Source of the DNA: Enterococcus devriesei
GTDB lineage: Bacteria; Bacillota; Bacilli; Lactobacillales; Enterococcaceae
Direction: 5' to 3'
DNA: 64,000 nucleotides
Assembly (NCBI RefSeq): GCF_001885905.1
Contig: NZ_JXKM01000013.1
Span: 17,535-81,534, forward strand
Below the pieces are notes generated by a model. The model was not told the DNA's origin. It searched no databases and was given only the letters and a program-made list of their open reading frames with translations. Positions 25,503 through 34,259 of the stretch are shown here, piece by piece. Numbering within the stretch: position 1 is the stretch's first letter; every line of letters begins with the position of its first letter. A program made the translations under genes and the position numbers.

Positions 25503-28500
25503 ATGTCAAAAAAAATCGACTATTTTTTAATTGCTATCCTTATTTTCTTATTTTTAGGCCTTCCTACAAAGACCGAAGCCGCTGAACTGGAGCTAACGCC
25601 ATCAATCGGAGCCAATAGTAAATTTCCTGCTAGTCCTGCCGGTTTGCAAGAATTGCTTTGGGCAATCTATCAAACAGATCCCAAGCAAAGTTATACCATC
25701 CAGTTAGAGGGGGATTTGGATTTAACGGCTACAACTGTCGGTACGCCGGAGGTTCAAGAAAATCCTACATTAGAGACGATTAATTTTACCAGTGTTCCGA
25801 ATTCATTAACGTTTAAAGGTATAGATCAAGCTGTGATTTTGAGCTTGCCGGAAAGTTGTTTTTTTGGTCAAGCCCTTCAATTGAACCAATTGACGTTACA
25901 AGCATCAAAAATTTATGGCAATGGTCATCCATTAGTCTTCGAGTCCATTCAGCATCTCGGAAAGACGGAACTATTCGGTGGTAGTAATCACGACTTAGTT
26001 GGCGATCCGAAAATTATTTTTAATCAGGTTACCGGCGGCGACTGGCAAATCTGTGGCGGGAACGAATTGGGAAATCTAACCGGGACGGTTGAGACAAGAA
26101 TTACGAACCTGACAGGCAATCTCACACAATTATGCGGTGGATCGTTAAGAGGAACGATCTTCGGAAATGTAACTACTGAAATAAATGGGTTAAACGGAGC
26201 GTTAGCTGTTTATTATGGTGGCGGTATCGGAGCTGATGGTGAACCAGCGACAGTCAACGGAACAATCAGCAATCAAATCAACGGCGCTTCAACGAATTTT
26301 GTACTGGGGAATTATTATGGCGGAGTCGCTTTTGGCAAGACTGGACCAATTCAGAATCGGCTTAACGGGGTTGGCAATTTTTCGACAAAAGGTGATTTGA
26401 TTGGTGGATCACAAACCGGGGAAATTCTAGGAATCCCGCAAGCAATCACGACACAGATCGACACAAGTCAATTTCTTTCAGGAGAACGGAATTTTGTTGG
26501 CGGCAATCAGTTTGGTGGTGTAATCACAGGAGCTATCGACAATCAACTTTTGGCGGGGTCACTTGGCCGCGGATCTTTCATGCGGATCGATGGTGCTGGT
26601 GGGATGGATATTAAAAAAGCAAGCTTGACCAATTCCGTAAATTTTCCGCCAAGTGTAGAGCTGACCGATCCGTTAAACGTTACCTCTGAAGAAGCGGCAT
26701 ATGATCAATTAACCGCGGCTGAGCGTTTTTCAATGGCAAGAGAAAAGACGGCTTTTTATGTGGCGGGGGATGTAACGACGCGATTATTAGGCGGTTGTGT
26801 GAGTGATGGGGCTGGCAGAGATAAAAATATTTGCGGAGCGGGCTTTGCCGGTTTGATCAATGGAAAGGTTCGATTGGTCTTAGGAGAAAACAGCTTGGTT
26901 TACAGCAAACGTTGGGGTCAGCGGGCGCAAGAACTGGGAATCAATCCAAATTTTTTACCTGATAGTCTAAGTGCGGGCTCTAATTATGGCTTTAACGTGG
27001 CAGCTGGAGGTGGTGATAATAAAAATAATTGGGAAAATACCCTCTATGTTAAAGGTACGACTCAATTAGTTATCAAACAAGCCTTAGTGAATTTTGCCTA
27101 CGGTGGAAATTTTAGCGGAATCTTAGATGGGACTAGTGAGGCTGACTTAGCCGGTGGTCAAGTCAGCCAAATTTGTGGTGCTGGTCAAACAAGTTACCGA
27201 ATTTATGGGGACAGCTCGTTAAAAATATCCGGTGGTAAGGTAGAAACCTATGCGGTTGCTGGCGGGAGACTAGATCGCCGTTTAATTGGAAACTTGCGAA
27301 CAGAAATTTCTGGTGGCGAGTTTGACGGGCAGATTGCTGCTACTTTTGGTGCGAATTCTAATCATTTGATTGATGGAAATGCAGCCACGATCATCATTGG
27401 CGGCCATATCAAAAAGGGGAAGGCCGACACTCAAATTATCGGCGGGGTGGCTAACGAAGGCATGATTAGCGGGAATGTTTCTTTAGTAATAAAAGACGCG
27501 GTTGAGTTGGAGACGGGTATCAGTATCAGTGCCGCTCGTCCTAAAAAGGCAACACAAAAAAATAGTATTGGTGGGGTGAACAAGCAGGTATCATTAGAAA
27601 TCGCCACGACCAAAGCTTTCTCGGAAATTGAATTATTGGGGGATGGGGGAACAGCCGCGAAAGAGCTAATCAGTCCACAGCTAGATTTAACAGTGAACGC
27701 CCCCAACGGTCATTTTTCTTTGATTCAAGGGATGATCCAAAATAGTTATGCCGGTCGCCTGCTCCACGAAGTTGTACTGGATGTTCAGGCGGCAGGATCA
27801 ATTGGAAAAATTATCGGCAGCGGCGATCCGACCTTTTCGAATCGCTTGATTGCCAACAGTACGGCTGAAATTTTGCTACAGTTAGGTGCGTCGCAAAAGG
27901 AATTAGCAGTTGAAGAAATATATAATTTCACTCAAGCGACTGTTTTAGAAAACAGCCGTGTATCGCTGCAGACAATGAAAAATGCTTATGGGGCTACGAA
28001 TGAGAATTTTGCGACTCATTACCATCAGTTCGGTGAGCTTACTCTATCTGAAGGCGCTTGTTTAGCGGTAAATGAATTAAAAACCGGCAGTCTAGCGGCA
28101 GCCAAAAATGCTGAACTTCATTCTCCTGCTGAGGCTTCAGCGATACATTTACGAAAATTGGACCCCACAACAAAGCTGACTTGGCGTCTTTTAAATGAAA
28201 AAATGCCGCAAAAAGTCCAAGGAGATTATTTTGACCAGCAAAAAGGGTTTGCCATTATGCAGTTTGCTGGAAACGAAGGTCTGTTAACGCCGACGAACTT
28301 TATCGGCTTCGATACTGCCGGACAGGTGTACACGGGCGATACCAATGGAGAAATGGGGCTAGCGGTGGCGGCCACAATCATTGACTATCAAGCAGTCGAT
28401 CAACAAGGGAAAATTATTCACGACTTGCCCTTGCAGCCTAATAATCAACCTCTACCGTTAAAAGTATGGGGAAGTGGCGACGAGTATAGTGGTGAATTGA

Positions 28501-29051
28501 TTATTCCGGGAGAAACAAAACTTCAGCCGACAGTGCATTTTATAGGAAAAGACCATTCTTCCTTCCTAAAGGCAGAAATCCACAGTAGTGACGGGACAGT
28601 GAATCAAATTAGCGAGTCTAGTTGGCAACCGATAGAGAGCTATTATTATCAAGTATCGGCTACCTATATGCCGACGCTAGGAACACTAAAACTAGTATCT
28701 GTCCCGTCAGAATTAAATTTTGGTCAACAGTCAATCGGTCAAGCGACACGTTTTTATCCAAAAATAAAGGGCGAGTTGATCGTAGAAGATACTCGTCAAA
28801 ACCAGCAGCCGTGGCAATTAACGCTGCAAGCCGACACTAGTGAAGTGGGCGAAATATTTTTTCAAGAGGCGGAAACAAGTTATCCGTTGAATGAGGAAGT
28901 TTTGGTTTTTAACCAAACGGGATCTTTAAGAACAGCCTTTGACGATTGGAATCAAAGAAAGGGCATTTTTTTAACCGTTCCACAAGGCAGGCAAAAGCTA
29001 GGAAAACATGCTCTGACCTTTCACTGGCGCTTAACAACGAAGGTTGAATGA
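25503..29051 (+). CDS. Large secreted WxL-domain surface protein with beta-repeat region
   Basis: An 1182-residue exported protein. A signal peptide (residues 1-26, ending TKTEA) is followed by a long region (about 90-700) of irregular repeats, each centred on glycine pairs such as YYGGG, YYGGV, LIGGS, FVGGN, LLGGC and YGGNF. They occur roughly every 20-40 residues, a pattern like a right-handed beta-helix. The C-terminal 220 residues form a WxL domain with the two hallmark motifs, PWQLTL (Trp1104) and HWRLTT (Trp1175, eight residues from the end). WxL domains bind peptidoglycan non-covalently. Several Cys residues are unusual for such proteins. No DUF916 or second WxL partner is adjacent. 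The likely role is adhesion or matrix binding, which is inference. Confidence 0.82.
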   Translation: MSKKIDYFLIAILIFLFLGLPTKTEAAELELTPSIGANSKFPASPAGLQELLWAIYQTDPKQSYTIQLEGDLDLTATTVGTPEVQENPTLETINFTSVPNSLTFKGIDQAVILSLPESCFFGQALQLNQLTLQASKIYGNGHPLVFESIQHLGKTELFGGSNHDLVGDPKIIFNQVTGGDWQICGGNELGNLTGTVETRITNLTGNLTQLCGGSLRGTIFGNVTTEINGLNGALAVYYGGGIGADGEPATVNGTISNQINGASTNFVLGNYYGGVAFGKTGPIQNRLNGVGNFSTKGDLIGGSQTGEILGIPQAITTQIDTSQFLSGERNFVGGNQFGGVITGAIDNQLLAGSLGRGSFMRIDGAGGMDIKKASLTNSVNFPPSVELTDPLNVTSEEAAYDQLTAAERFSMAREKTAFYVAGDVTTRLLGGCVSDGAGRDKNICGAGFAGLINGKVRLVLGENSLVYSKRWGQRAQELGINPNFLPDSLSAGSNYGFNVAAGGGDNKNNWENTLYVKGTTQLVIKQALVNFAYGGNFSGILDGTSEADLAGGQVSQICGAGQTSYRIYGDSSLKISGGKVETYAVAGGRLDRRLIGNLRTEISGGEFDGQIAATFGANSNHLIDGNAATIIIGGHIKKGKADTQIIGGVANEGMISGNVSLVIKDAVELETGISISAARPKKATQKNSIGGVNKQVSLEIATTKAFSEIELLGDGGTAAKELISPQLDLTVNAPNGHFSLIQGMIQNSYAGRLLHEVVLDVQAAGSIGKIIGSGDPTFSNRLIANSTAEILLQLGASQKELAVEEIYNFTQATVLENSRVSLQTMKNAYGATNENFATHYHQFGELTLSEGACLAVNELKTGSLAAAKNAELHSPAEASAIHLRKLDPTTKLTWRLLNEKMPQKVQGDYFDQQKGFAIMQFAGNEGLLTPTNFIGFDTAGQVYTGDTNGEMGLAVAATIIDYQAVDQQGKIIHDLPLQPNNQPLPLKVWGSGDEYSGELIIPGETKLQPTVHFIGKDHSSFLKAEIHSSDGTVNQISESSWQPIESYYYQVSATYMPTLGTLKLVSVPSELNFGQQSIGQATRFYPKIKGELIVEDTRQNQQPWQLTLQADTSEVGEIFFQEAETSYPLNEEVLVFNQTGSLRTAFDDWNQRKGIFLTVPQGRQKLGKHALTFHWRLTTKVE

Positions 29052-29057
29052 ATTTTG

Positions 29058-29098
29058 TTGAAAAAGAAACAAAATTATCCTAGAATGAGAGTGCACTC
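29058..29098 (+). promoter_or_regulatory. Promoter and palindromic operator of the marR gene
   Basis: TTGAAA (29058-29063), a 17-nt spacer and TAGAAT (29081-29086). The perfect palindrome GAGTGCACTC (29089-29098) lies over the start point and is a candidate operator. It lies directly behind the WxL stop codon. Confidence 0.6.
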
Positions 29099-29114
29099 AC
29101 TAGGAGGAAGATTC

Positions 29115-29582
29115 ATGAACAAAAGAGAAGAGGTCCTTGAAGGCTTCAGCGAAGTATTTAACAAACGGGCGTGGCTGGATAAGGTCAAGATGGAAACGGC
29201 GTTAGCTGGTTATACGGCGTCCGAGGTTCACTGCATCGAATTTATTGGCAAGCATCAAGATCCGAATGTCACGAAGATGGCGGAGTCGATGTATATGACC
29301 CGCGGCGCGATCAGTAAGCTGACTAAAAAAATGTTGAAAAAAAAATACATCGAAAGCTATCAAAAGGCGGACAATAAAAAAGAAATCTATTTTAAGCTGA
29401 CTGAAGAAGGCGAAAAAGTTTTTAACATTCATGAGCAGCTCCACAAAGAATTTGAAGAACGAGATAAAGACGTTTTCGCACCTGTTACCGAGGAGCAGTA
29501 CGATGCTTTTTTAACTTTTTTAAAGCGGTACAACCAACATTTAGAAGCGGAAATAAAAAAGCAAGGTCTTACGATCAATTAA
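29115..29582 (+). CDS. MarR-family transcriptional regulator
   Basis: A 155-residue winged-helix regulator. The recognition region is MYMTRGAISKLTKKMLKKKY (about residues 58-77), and the wing is ADNKKEIYFKLTEEGEKV. MarR proteins are dimers that usually repress a nearby gene and release DNA on ligand binding. The ATG at 29115 has AGGAGG 7-8 nt upstream; an earlier in-frame TTG lies inside the promoter. The DHA2 exporter downstream carries an inverted repeat over its promoter, so it is the likely target. Confidence 0.88.
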   Translation: MNKREEVLEGFSEVFNKRAWLDKVKMETALAGYTASEVHCIEFIGKHQDPNVTKMAESMYMTRGAISKLTKKMLKKKYIESYQKADNKKEIYFKLTEEGEKVFNIHEQLHKEFEERDKDVFAPVTEEQYDAFLTFLKRYNQHLEAEIKKQGLTIN

Positions 29583-29588
29583 GCAGAT

Positions 29589-29625
29589 GGACAGTCTCAA
29601 TTTTTTAGAGGCTGTTTATTTTTTG
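29589..29625 (+). terminator. Rho-independent terminator after marR
   Basis: ACAGTCTC and GAGGCTGT pair (one wobble) around an AATTTTTTA loop, followed by a T-rich run. Confidence 0.7.
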
Positions 29626-29636
29626 ATTTATTTTTG

Positions 29637-29669
29637 TTGACAAGGAAACAAATAGGTAGTATTGTTTCC
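29637..29669 (+). promoter_or_regulatory. Exporter promoter overlapped by an inverted-repeat operator
   Basis: TTGACA (29637-29642), a 17-nt spacer and TATTGT (29660-29665). GGAAACAA (29644-29651) and TTGTTTCC (29662-29669) are perfect 8-bp arms with a 10-nt gap, covering the spacer and the -10. This is the placement expected of a repressor site for the adjacent MarR protein. Confidence 0.65.
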
Positions 29670-29755
29670 AAGGAAATAAAAAAACAGTTTGTTTTCACGC
29701 TGCAGCTAGAAAAATTTACTGACGATCAATTACTTATTCTTGAAAGGAATCTTCT

Positions 29756-31162
29756 ATGAATCAATCAAATAAATTACCTAAAGAAGTATTATCGGCAGCC
29801 TGGGCGATTGCCCTGGGTGCGATTGCTCCTATGCTAGACTCAACGATGGTAAATATCGCCATCGATCAATTAACCAAAAATTTTCATACGACCCTTACCA
29901 TTATTCAATGGGCAATCACTGGCTACGTTTTGGCTTTAGCCATCGCCGTTCCGATTGCCGGTTGGTTGATGAATCATTTTGACGGTAAAAAAATTTTTAT
30001 CGCCGCGGTGATTCTTTTCGGCTTCACTTCGATTCTTGCCGGCATCAGCTGGAGTGTTACTAGCTTTATTGTTTTTCGTCTGCTGCAAGGCTTTAGTGCA
30101 GGAATTATCACACCTTTGATGTCAACGCTACTAGTCAAAACGGCCGGTCCAGAAAATATCGGACGGGTCATGGCGATCGTCAGTACGCCAATGATTTTTG
30201 GCCCAATCCTTGGTCCAGTTCTCGGCGGCTTTATCGTACAGGCGGCTTCATGGCGTTGGATCTTTTTCATTAATGTGTTTATCGTTTTGATCGCGGCACC
30301 ATTAATGCTGCGGACCTTGCCAAGCTTTGAGCCTTTTAATCGCGAAAGCAAGCTGGATATTTTTGGCATTCTTGATTTGTCGGTTATGAGTGCCGCCTTG
30401 ATTTATGGCATTACCAAGGCCGCGGATCATGCGACCTTCAAGAATAGCGAATCTTTGATTTGGACGGGTGTCGGTTTGTTGTTGCTTGTGACTTATATTT
30501 TCTATGATCATCGCAGAGGGCATCAGACAGTTTTGCCGCTGACAATTTTTTCTCATCGAAGCTTTACGGCATCTAGCATCGGTTTATTCTTTGCCAATAT
30601 CGCTATTATGGGTCCTATGCTGATCTTACCCTTGTTCTTTCAAAACTTCCGACATTTTTCCGCGATGGAGGCAGCAATCGCATTAATTCCCCAAGGTTTG
30701 GGAATGTTAGTGACTCGACCTTTAATCGGTAAACTCATCGATCAGCTTGGCGCTAAGTATGTTGTTATCGTTAGTTTAATTATTTCGCTGATTGGTACGA
30801 TTCCGCTAGTTTTCGTCACAAATCAAACCAGTATGGTTTGGATCGCCTTGATCCTGTTTATTCGCGGGACCAGTTTTGGCGGCATCAATTTGCCGTTAAC
30901 AAGCGATGCCTATACCGGATTGGCGGATGAAGAATTGCCGGACGCCGGTGTAGGGATCAATATCATTGAAAATCTTGGATCAAGCTTCGGTTCCGCAATG
31001 ATCGCAACCGTCGTGGCTACGGTATTGCAAGGCGCACAGCCAACGATCGCTCACGAATTGTCTGCCTATCATGCGGGCTTTCTGGTGTCAGTCATCGTTC
31101 TGGCTTTGATCTTTCTTCCTAGCCTCTTTCTAACAAATAAAACGAATGACCCTCAAAGTTAG
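29756..31162 (+). CDS. DHA2-family (EmrB/QacA type) MFS drug exporter
   Basis: A 468-residue membrane transporter with about 14 helices. Motif D1 near the N-terminus is LDSTMVNIAIDQL, motif A is GWLMNHFDGKKIFI, and motif C, the antiporter signature, is GPILGPVLGGF. The family uses the proton gradient to expel drugs, dyes or biocides; the substrate here cannot be inferred. AAAGGAA precedes the ATG. It lies behind the marR gene and a promoter/operator unit, and it ends in a terminator shared with rarA. Confidence 0.88.
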   Translation: MNQSNKLPKEVLSAAWAIALGAIAPMLDSTMVNIAIDQLTKNFHTTLTIIQWAITGYVLALAIAVPIAGWLMNHFDGKKIFIAAVILFGFTSILAGISWSVTSFIVFRLLQGFSAGIITPLMSTLLVKTAGPENIGRVMAIVSTPMIFGPILGPVLGGFIVQAASWRWIFFINVFIVLIAAPLMLRTLPSFEPFNRESKLDIFGILDLSVMSAALIYGITKAADHATFKNSESLIWTGVGLLLLVTYIFYDHRRGHQTVLPLTIFSHRSFTASSIGLFFANIAIMGPMLILPLFFQNFRHFSAMEAAIALIPQGLGMLVTRPLIGKLIDQLGAKYVVIVSLIISLIGTIPLVFVTNQTSMVWIALILFIRGTSFGGINLPLTSDAYTGLADEELPDAGVGINIIENLGSSFGSAMIATVVATVLQGAQPTIAHELSAYHAGFLVSVIVLALIFLPSLFLTNKTNDPQS

Positions 31163-31186
31163 ATTACTCTAACCTTGAAGGTCATT
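31145..31186. terminator. Terminator between convergent exporter and rarA genes
   Basis: AATGACCCTCAAAGTTAGA and TCTAACCTTGAAGGTCATT pair almost fully around TTAC. It overlaps the exporter's last codons and serves both strands. Confidence 0.85.
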
Positions 31187-32464
31187 TTATTTTTTCTTTT
31201 TCCATTCTTCGATCCGTTGGTATTGCTGACCAAGCGCCTGTTCGTATTTGCCAGTCGCTTTTGGCTCGTAGTAATGAGCGTCTTTGATTTTGTCAGGTAA
31301 ATATTGCTGATCGACCCACGCATTTTCAAAGCTATGGGGATATTGATAGCCGATTCCTCGTTGTAAATCCTTTGCGCCTTTATAATGACTGTCTCGTAAA
31401 TGATCAGGGACTTCGCCGGCATTGCCCAGACGGATGTCAGTGATCGCCGCATCTAAGGCTAGATAAGCTGAGTTTGATTTAGGTGAAAGGCAAAGATCCA
31501 CCACTGCATCGGCCAGAGGAATTCGTGCCTCGGGAAAGCCTAATTTTTCAGCAGCTTGTACGGCCTGAACAGTGCGAGCAGCGGCGGCTGGATTGGCTAA
31601 GCCGATGTCTTCATAGCCCATTACCATCAATCGCCGACAAATAATCGGTAGATCGCCGGCTTCGACTAGTCTGCCTAAATAATGCAATGCAGCATTGACA
31701 TCGCTACCTCGGACCGATTTTTGAAAGGCGGAGATCACATCGTAGTGAGCGTCGCCATCTTTGTCATGGGTCAACGCTTTTCGTTGCACACATTCTTCGA
31801 TGATAGAAAGGGTTAAATGAATGTTTCCTTCCGCGTCTTTTGGCGTAGATTTAGTCGCCAGCTCTAAGCCGTTTAAAGAGCTGCGTAAATCACCGTTGGT
31901 TGCCCGCGCCAAATGTTTCAACGCTTCTTCATCTAGTTTAACCGGATAGTCTCCAAGACCACGTTCTTTATCGGCCAAGGCTGACTTGACCGCCTTAATA
32001 ATATCGGCTTCATCCAAAGGCTTGACTTCAAAAATTTGAGTCCGACTGCGAATGGCGGGATTGATGGTGATATATGGATTTTCAGTAGTAGCGCCGATCA
32101 TAATGATCCGTCCACTTTCTAAATGAGGCAGTAGAAAATCCTGTTTGGTTTTGTCTAGCCGATGGACTTCATCTAATAATAAGATAACCGTACCGCTCAT
32201 CTTGGCTTCTTCGGCAACGATCTGTAAGTCTTTTTTTGTATCAGTGGCGGCGTTCAACATTCGAAAGGCGTAGTTGGTGGAGCCGGCGATAGCGCTAGCG
32301 ATGCTGGTTTTCCCGGTGCCGGGAGGGCCATATAAAATCATCGATGAAAGCATTCGTGCCTCTACCATTCGGCGAATGATCTTGCCTTCACCGACTAACT
32401 GCTGTTGCCCGACAACTTCATCTAAGTTGCGGGGGCGCATGCGATAAGCTAAAGGTTGTTGCAT
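31187..32464 (-). CDS. rarA: Replication-associated recombination protein A (MgsA/RarA AAA+ ATPase)
   Basis: A 425-residue AAA+ ATPase of the RarA/Mgs1/WRNIP1 family, which acts at stalled replication forks. It begins QQPLAYRMRPRNLDEVVGQQ. Walker A is GPPGTGKTS, Walker B is LLLDEVHRLDK, and the sensor region is IGATTENPYITINPAIRSR. The C-terminal tetramerisation domain includes GSDVNAALHYLGRLVEAGD and YEDIGLANP. CAAGGAGG precedes the ATG. The order rarA, 6S RNA, usp on the same strand recalls the gene order near 6S RNA in other Bacillota, here interrupted by the WxL-marR-exporter block. Confidence 0.95.
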   Translation of the reverse strand: MQQPLAYRMRPRNLDEVVGQQQLVGEGKIIRRMVEARMLSSMILYGPPGTGKTSIASAIAGSTNYAFRMLNAATDTKKDLQIVAEEAKMSGTVILLLDEVHRLDKTKQDFLLPHLESGRIIMIGATTENPYITINPAIRSRTQIFEVKPLDEADIIKAVKSALADKERGLGDYPVKLDEEALKHLARATNGDLRSSLNGLELATKSTPKDAEGNIHLTLSIIEECVQRKALTHDKDGDAHYDVISAFQKSVRGSDVNAALHYLGRLVEAGDLPIICRRLMVMGYEDIGLANPAAAARTVQAVQAAEKLGFPEARIPLADAVVDLCLSPKSNSAYLALDAAITDIRLGNAGEVPDHLRDSHYKGAKDLQRGIGYQYPHSFENAWVDQQYLPDKIKDAHYYEPKATGKYEQALGQQYQRIEEWKKKK

Positions 32465-33139
32465 AAGAAACCTCCTTGAAATTTAATAAAGGGAGTAAAG
32501 TGTCCTTCGATAAGGTATGATCGATGACAGGTGAATTCAGCGGTGCGCTGAAGAAAATCAGTTTTTATCAATTTTGATTAGAGATGGTTAGCATTCGGCT
32601 AACTGGTTAAAACGGGTAGTCAGCTCGAGTTAAGGAAATTATTTTTCCAAGAACACGAAAAATAAATTTATCTTCGTACGCTTACCATTCTGCAAAACGC
32701 TTCTATTTGATTATAGAAATGAAAAAATGAATTTACTACTTTTCTTTTAAACTGCAAAAAGCAGAACTGGCAGCTAACTCAATGGCAAAGAGAATATTTT
32801 TCGCAGAACACGAAAAATAATTTAAACTTCGTACGCCTACTTTTTTACTAACTTGCTAAAGCAAGAAGTAAAACTAGCAGCTAGCTCGTGATAAGGGAAT
32901 TTATTTTTCCAAAAGCGTGAAAAATAAATTTATCCTCGTACGCCTACCATTCTGCTAAACACTTCTATTTGATTATAGAAATGAAAAATGAATTTACTAC
33001 TTTTCATTTAAACTGCAAAAAGCAGAACTAGCAAATGTATGTTCTCATTATAGCATTTTTTGCTTATGTTTGCTGGGTTTTGGGTTGTTGGGCGTAGCGA
33101 GTATTTGGATTATTGTGTATCATGGAGAAGGTGAGAAAA
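32465..33139. other. Long intergenic region upstream of rarA and mpg
   Basis: About 670 bp without a credible gene. It holds a GTTAGC/GCTAAC hairpin near 32588-32603 and the three-unit hairpin repeat (annotated separately). The final 100 bp carry the mpg start region. The left end must also hold the rarA promoter. Confidence 0.6.
32622..33032. repeat. Three-unit intergenic repeat rich in inverted repeats
   Basis: Unit 1 (32622-32772) and unit 3 (32883-33032) are about 150 bp each and nearly identical along their length. Unit 2 (32772-32880) is a shorter, diverged version. Shared landmarks are AGCTCG at the start of units 1 and 3, a stem AATTTATTTTTC/GAAAAATAAATT (shorter in unit 2), the core CGTACGC, and CTGCAAAAAGCAG near the end. 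TTCTATTTGATTATAGAA occurs in units 1 and 3, and unit 2 instead carries the strong hairpin CTTGCTAAAGCAAG. There are no open frames. It resembles dispersed intergenic elements of the BOX/RUP kind, but no named family is recognised. Confidence 0.8.
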
Positions 33140-33766
33140 ATGGAGCAGGTAATTAATTTTTTTAATAGTGAAACGACCGAAAACATCGCGAAATATTTAT
33201 TGGGGATGTACTTGGAGCATGAGACGCCTGAAGGAAAATTGGGCGGCTACATTGTTGATTGTGAAGCGTATCTGGGACCAGATGATTTGGCTGCGCATAG
33301 TTACGGGATGCGCAATACACCACGAGTGCGAGCGATGTACGAAAAGCCCGGCACGATTTATTTATACACGATGCACACGCATTTGATTTTGAATATGATC
33401 ACACAGCCTGAAGGGATGCCACAAGGAGTGATGATCCGGGGCATTGAACCGGTAGCCGGCATCGAAGGGATGATCGCCAATCGGCATGGTCGAAGTGGTG
33501 CTGCGCTTTCGGATGGGCCGGGGAAATTAGTTGAGGCACTAGGTATCAGCCGCGAGTTGTATGGTGAGTCGATTTTTTCTAGCTCTTTGCATCTTGTTCC
33601 GGAAAAACGGCGGGTACCGAAAACAATCGACGCGCTGCCTCGTATCGGCATTCCGAATAAAGGGATTTGGACCGAGCGGCCGTTACGATTTGTAGTTCAT
33701 GGTAATCCTTACATAACGAATCAGCGTAAAGCTTTAATAGAAGAAAATAATGGATGGAGGAAATAA
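33140..33766 (+). CDS. DNA-3-methyladenine glycosylase (AAG/MPG family)
   Basis: A 208-residue base-excision repair enzyme that removes alkylated purines such as 3-methyladenine. It carries the family blocks AKYLLGMYLEHETPEG, GGYIVDCEAYLGPDDLAAHS (catalytic Glu in the CEAY segment) and MYEKPGTIYLYTMHTH. Start 33140 is supported by an AAGGTGAG ribosome-binding site; in-frame ATGs at 33113-33122 are less well placed. The stop at 33766 almost touches the next gene, so this begins a compact mpg-DUF3013-prmA-rsmE operon. Confidence 0.9.
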   Translation: MEQVINFFNSETTENIAKYLLGMYLEHETPEGKLGGYIVDCEAYLGPDDLAAHSYGMRNTPRVRAMYEKPGTIYLYTMHTHLILNMITQPEGMPQGVMIRGIEPVAGIEGMIANRHGRSGAALSDGPGKLVEALGISRELYGESIFSSSLHLVPEKRRVPKTIDALPRIGIPNKGIWTERPLRFVVHGNPYITNQRKALIEENNGWRK

Positions 33767-33768
33767 GT

Positions 33769-34245
33769 ATGGCGAAAGAGACTATGGTTACTTATTTAGA
33801 TAATTATTTAAACAAAAAAATTCCTGATTATGAATTGGCGTTGGATTGGGATACCCGCAATCACAGCTTTGAGATCGCGTTTCGGATTTATGGCGAAAAT
33901 AAAGGGCAGATTGAAATTGATGACGCGGATGGCGTGGCTTCAGAAGAAGAGATCATTGAATTTGAGGATGCGATTTTATTGGTCGATCCTGATAAATCGA
34001 AGTATGATGCTGAGGATTATTTGGCAGTGATTCCTTACGAAGGTAAAAAAGGGATGAAGAAAAATGAATTAACGGCGGTCGTGGATTACTTGAAAGACGT
34101 GATTGATGACGGGCAAAGTGATTTATTAGATTTTCTTGCAGATGACAGCGATGAAGCCGTTTTTGAAATGAATTGGGATGATGCAGTCTTTAAGGCATCC
34201 ATTAAACCAAGTGACAGTAGCTATCTATCCTATCCAAGTTATTAA
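33769..34245 (+). CDS. DUF3013-family acidic protein
   Basis: A 158-residue, strongly acidic cytoplasmic protein matching the DUF3013 pattern seen in lactic acid bacteria (TMVTYLDNYLNKKIPDYELA at the start, then long Asp/Glu-rich helices). Its role is unknown. The ATG at 33769 is chosen for the GGAGG 8 nt upstream; it starts 3 nt after the glycosylase stop. Its place just before prmA is a common one for this family. Confidence 0.8.
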   Translation: MAKETMVTYLDNYLNKKIPDYELALDWDTRNHSFEIAFRIYGENKGQIEIDDADGVASEEEIIEFEDAILLVDPDKSKYDAEDYLAVIPYEGKKGMKKNELTAVVDYLKDVIDDGQSDLLDFLADDSDEAVFEMNWDDAVFKASIKPSDSSYLSYPSY

Positions 34246-34259
34246 AAGGGGCGAAAATT

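Noticed and set aside
32465..33139. CRISPR array in the repeated intergenic region
   Set aside because: Units are 109-150 bp, only three, full of inverted repeats and without short constant repeats or spacers; no cas genes are present.
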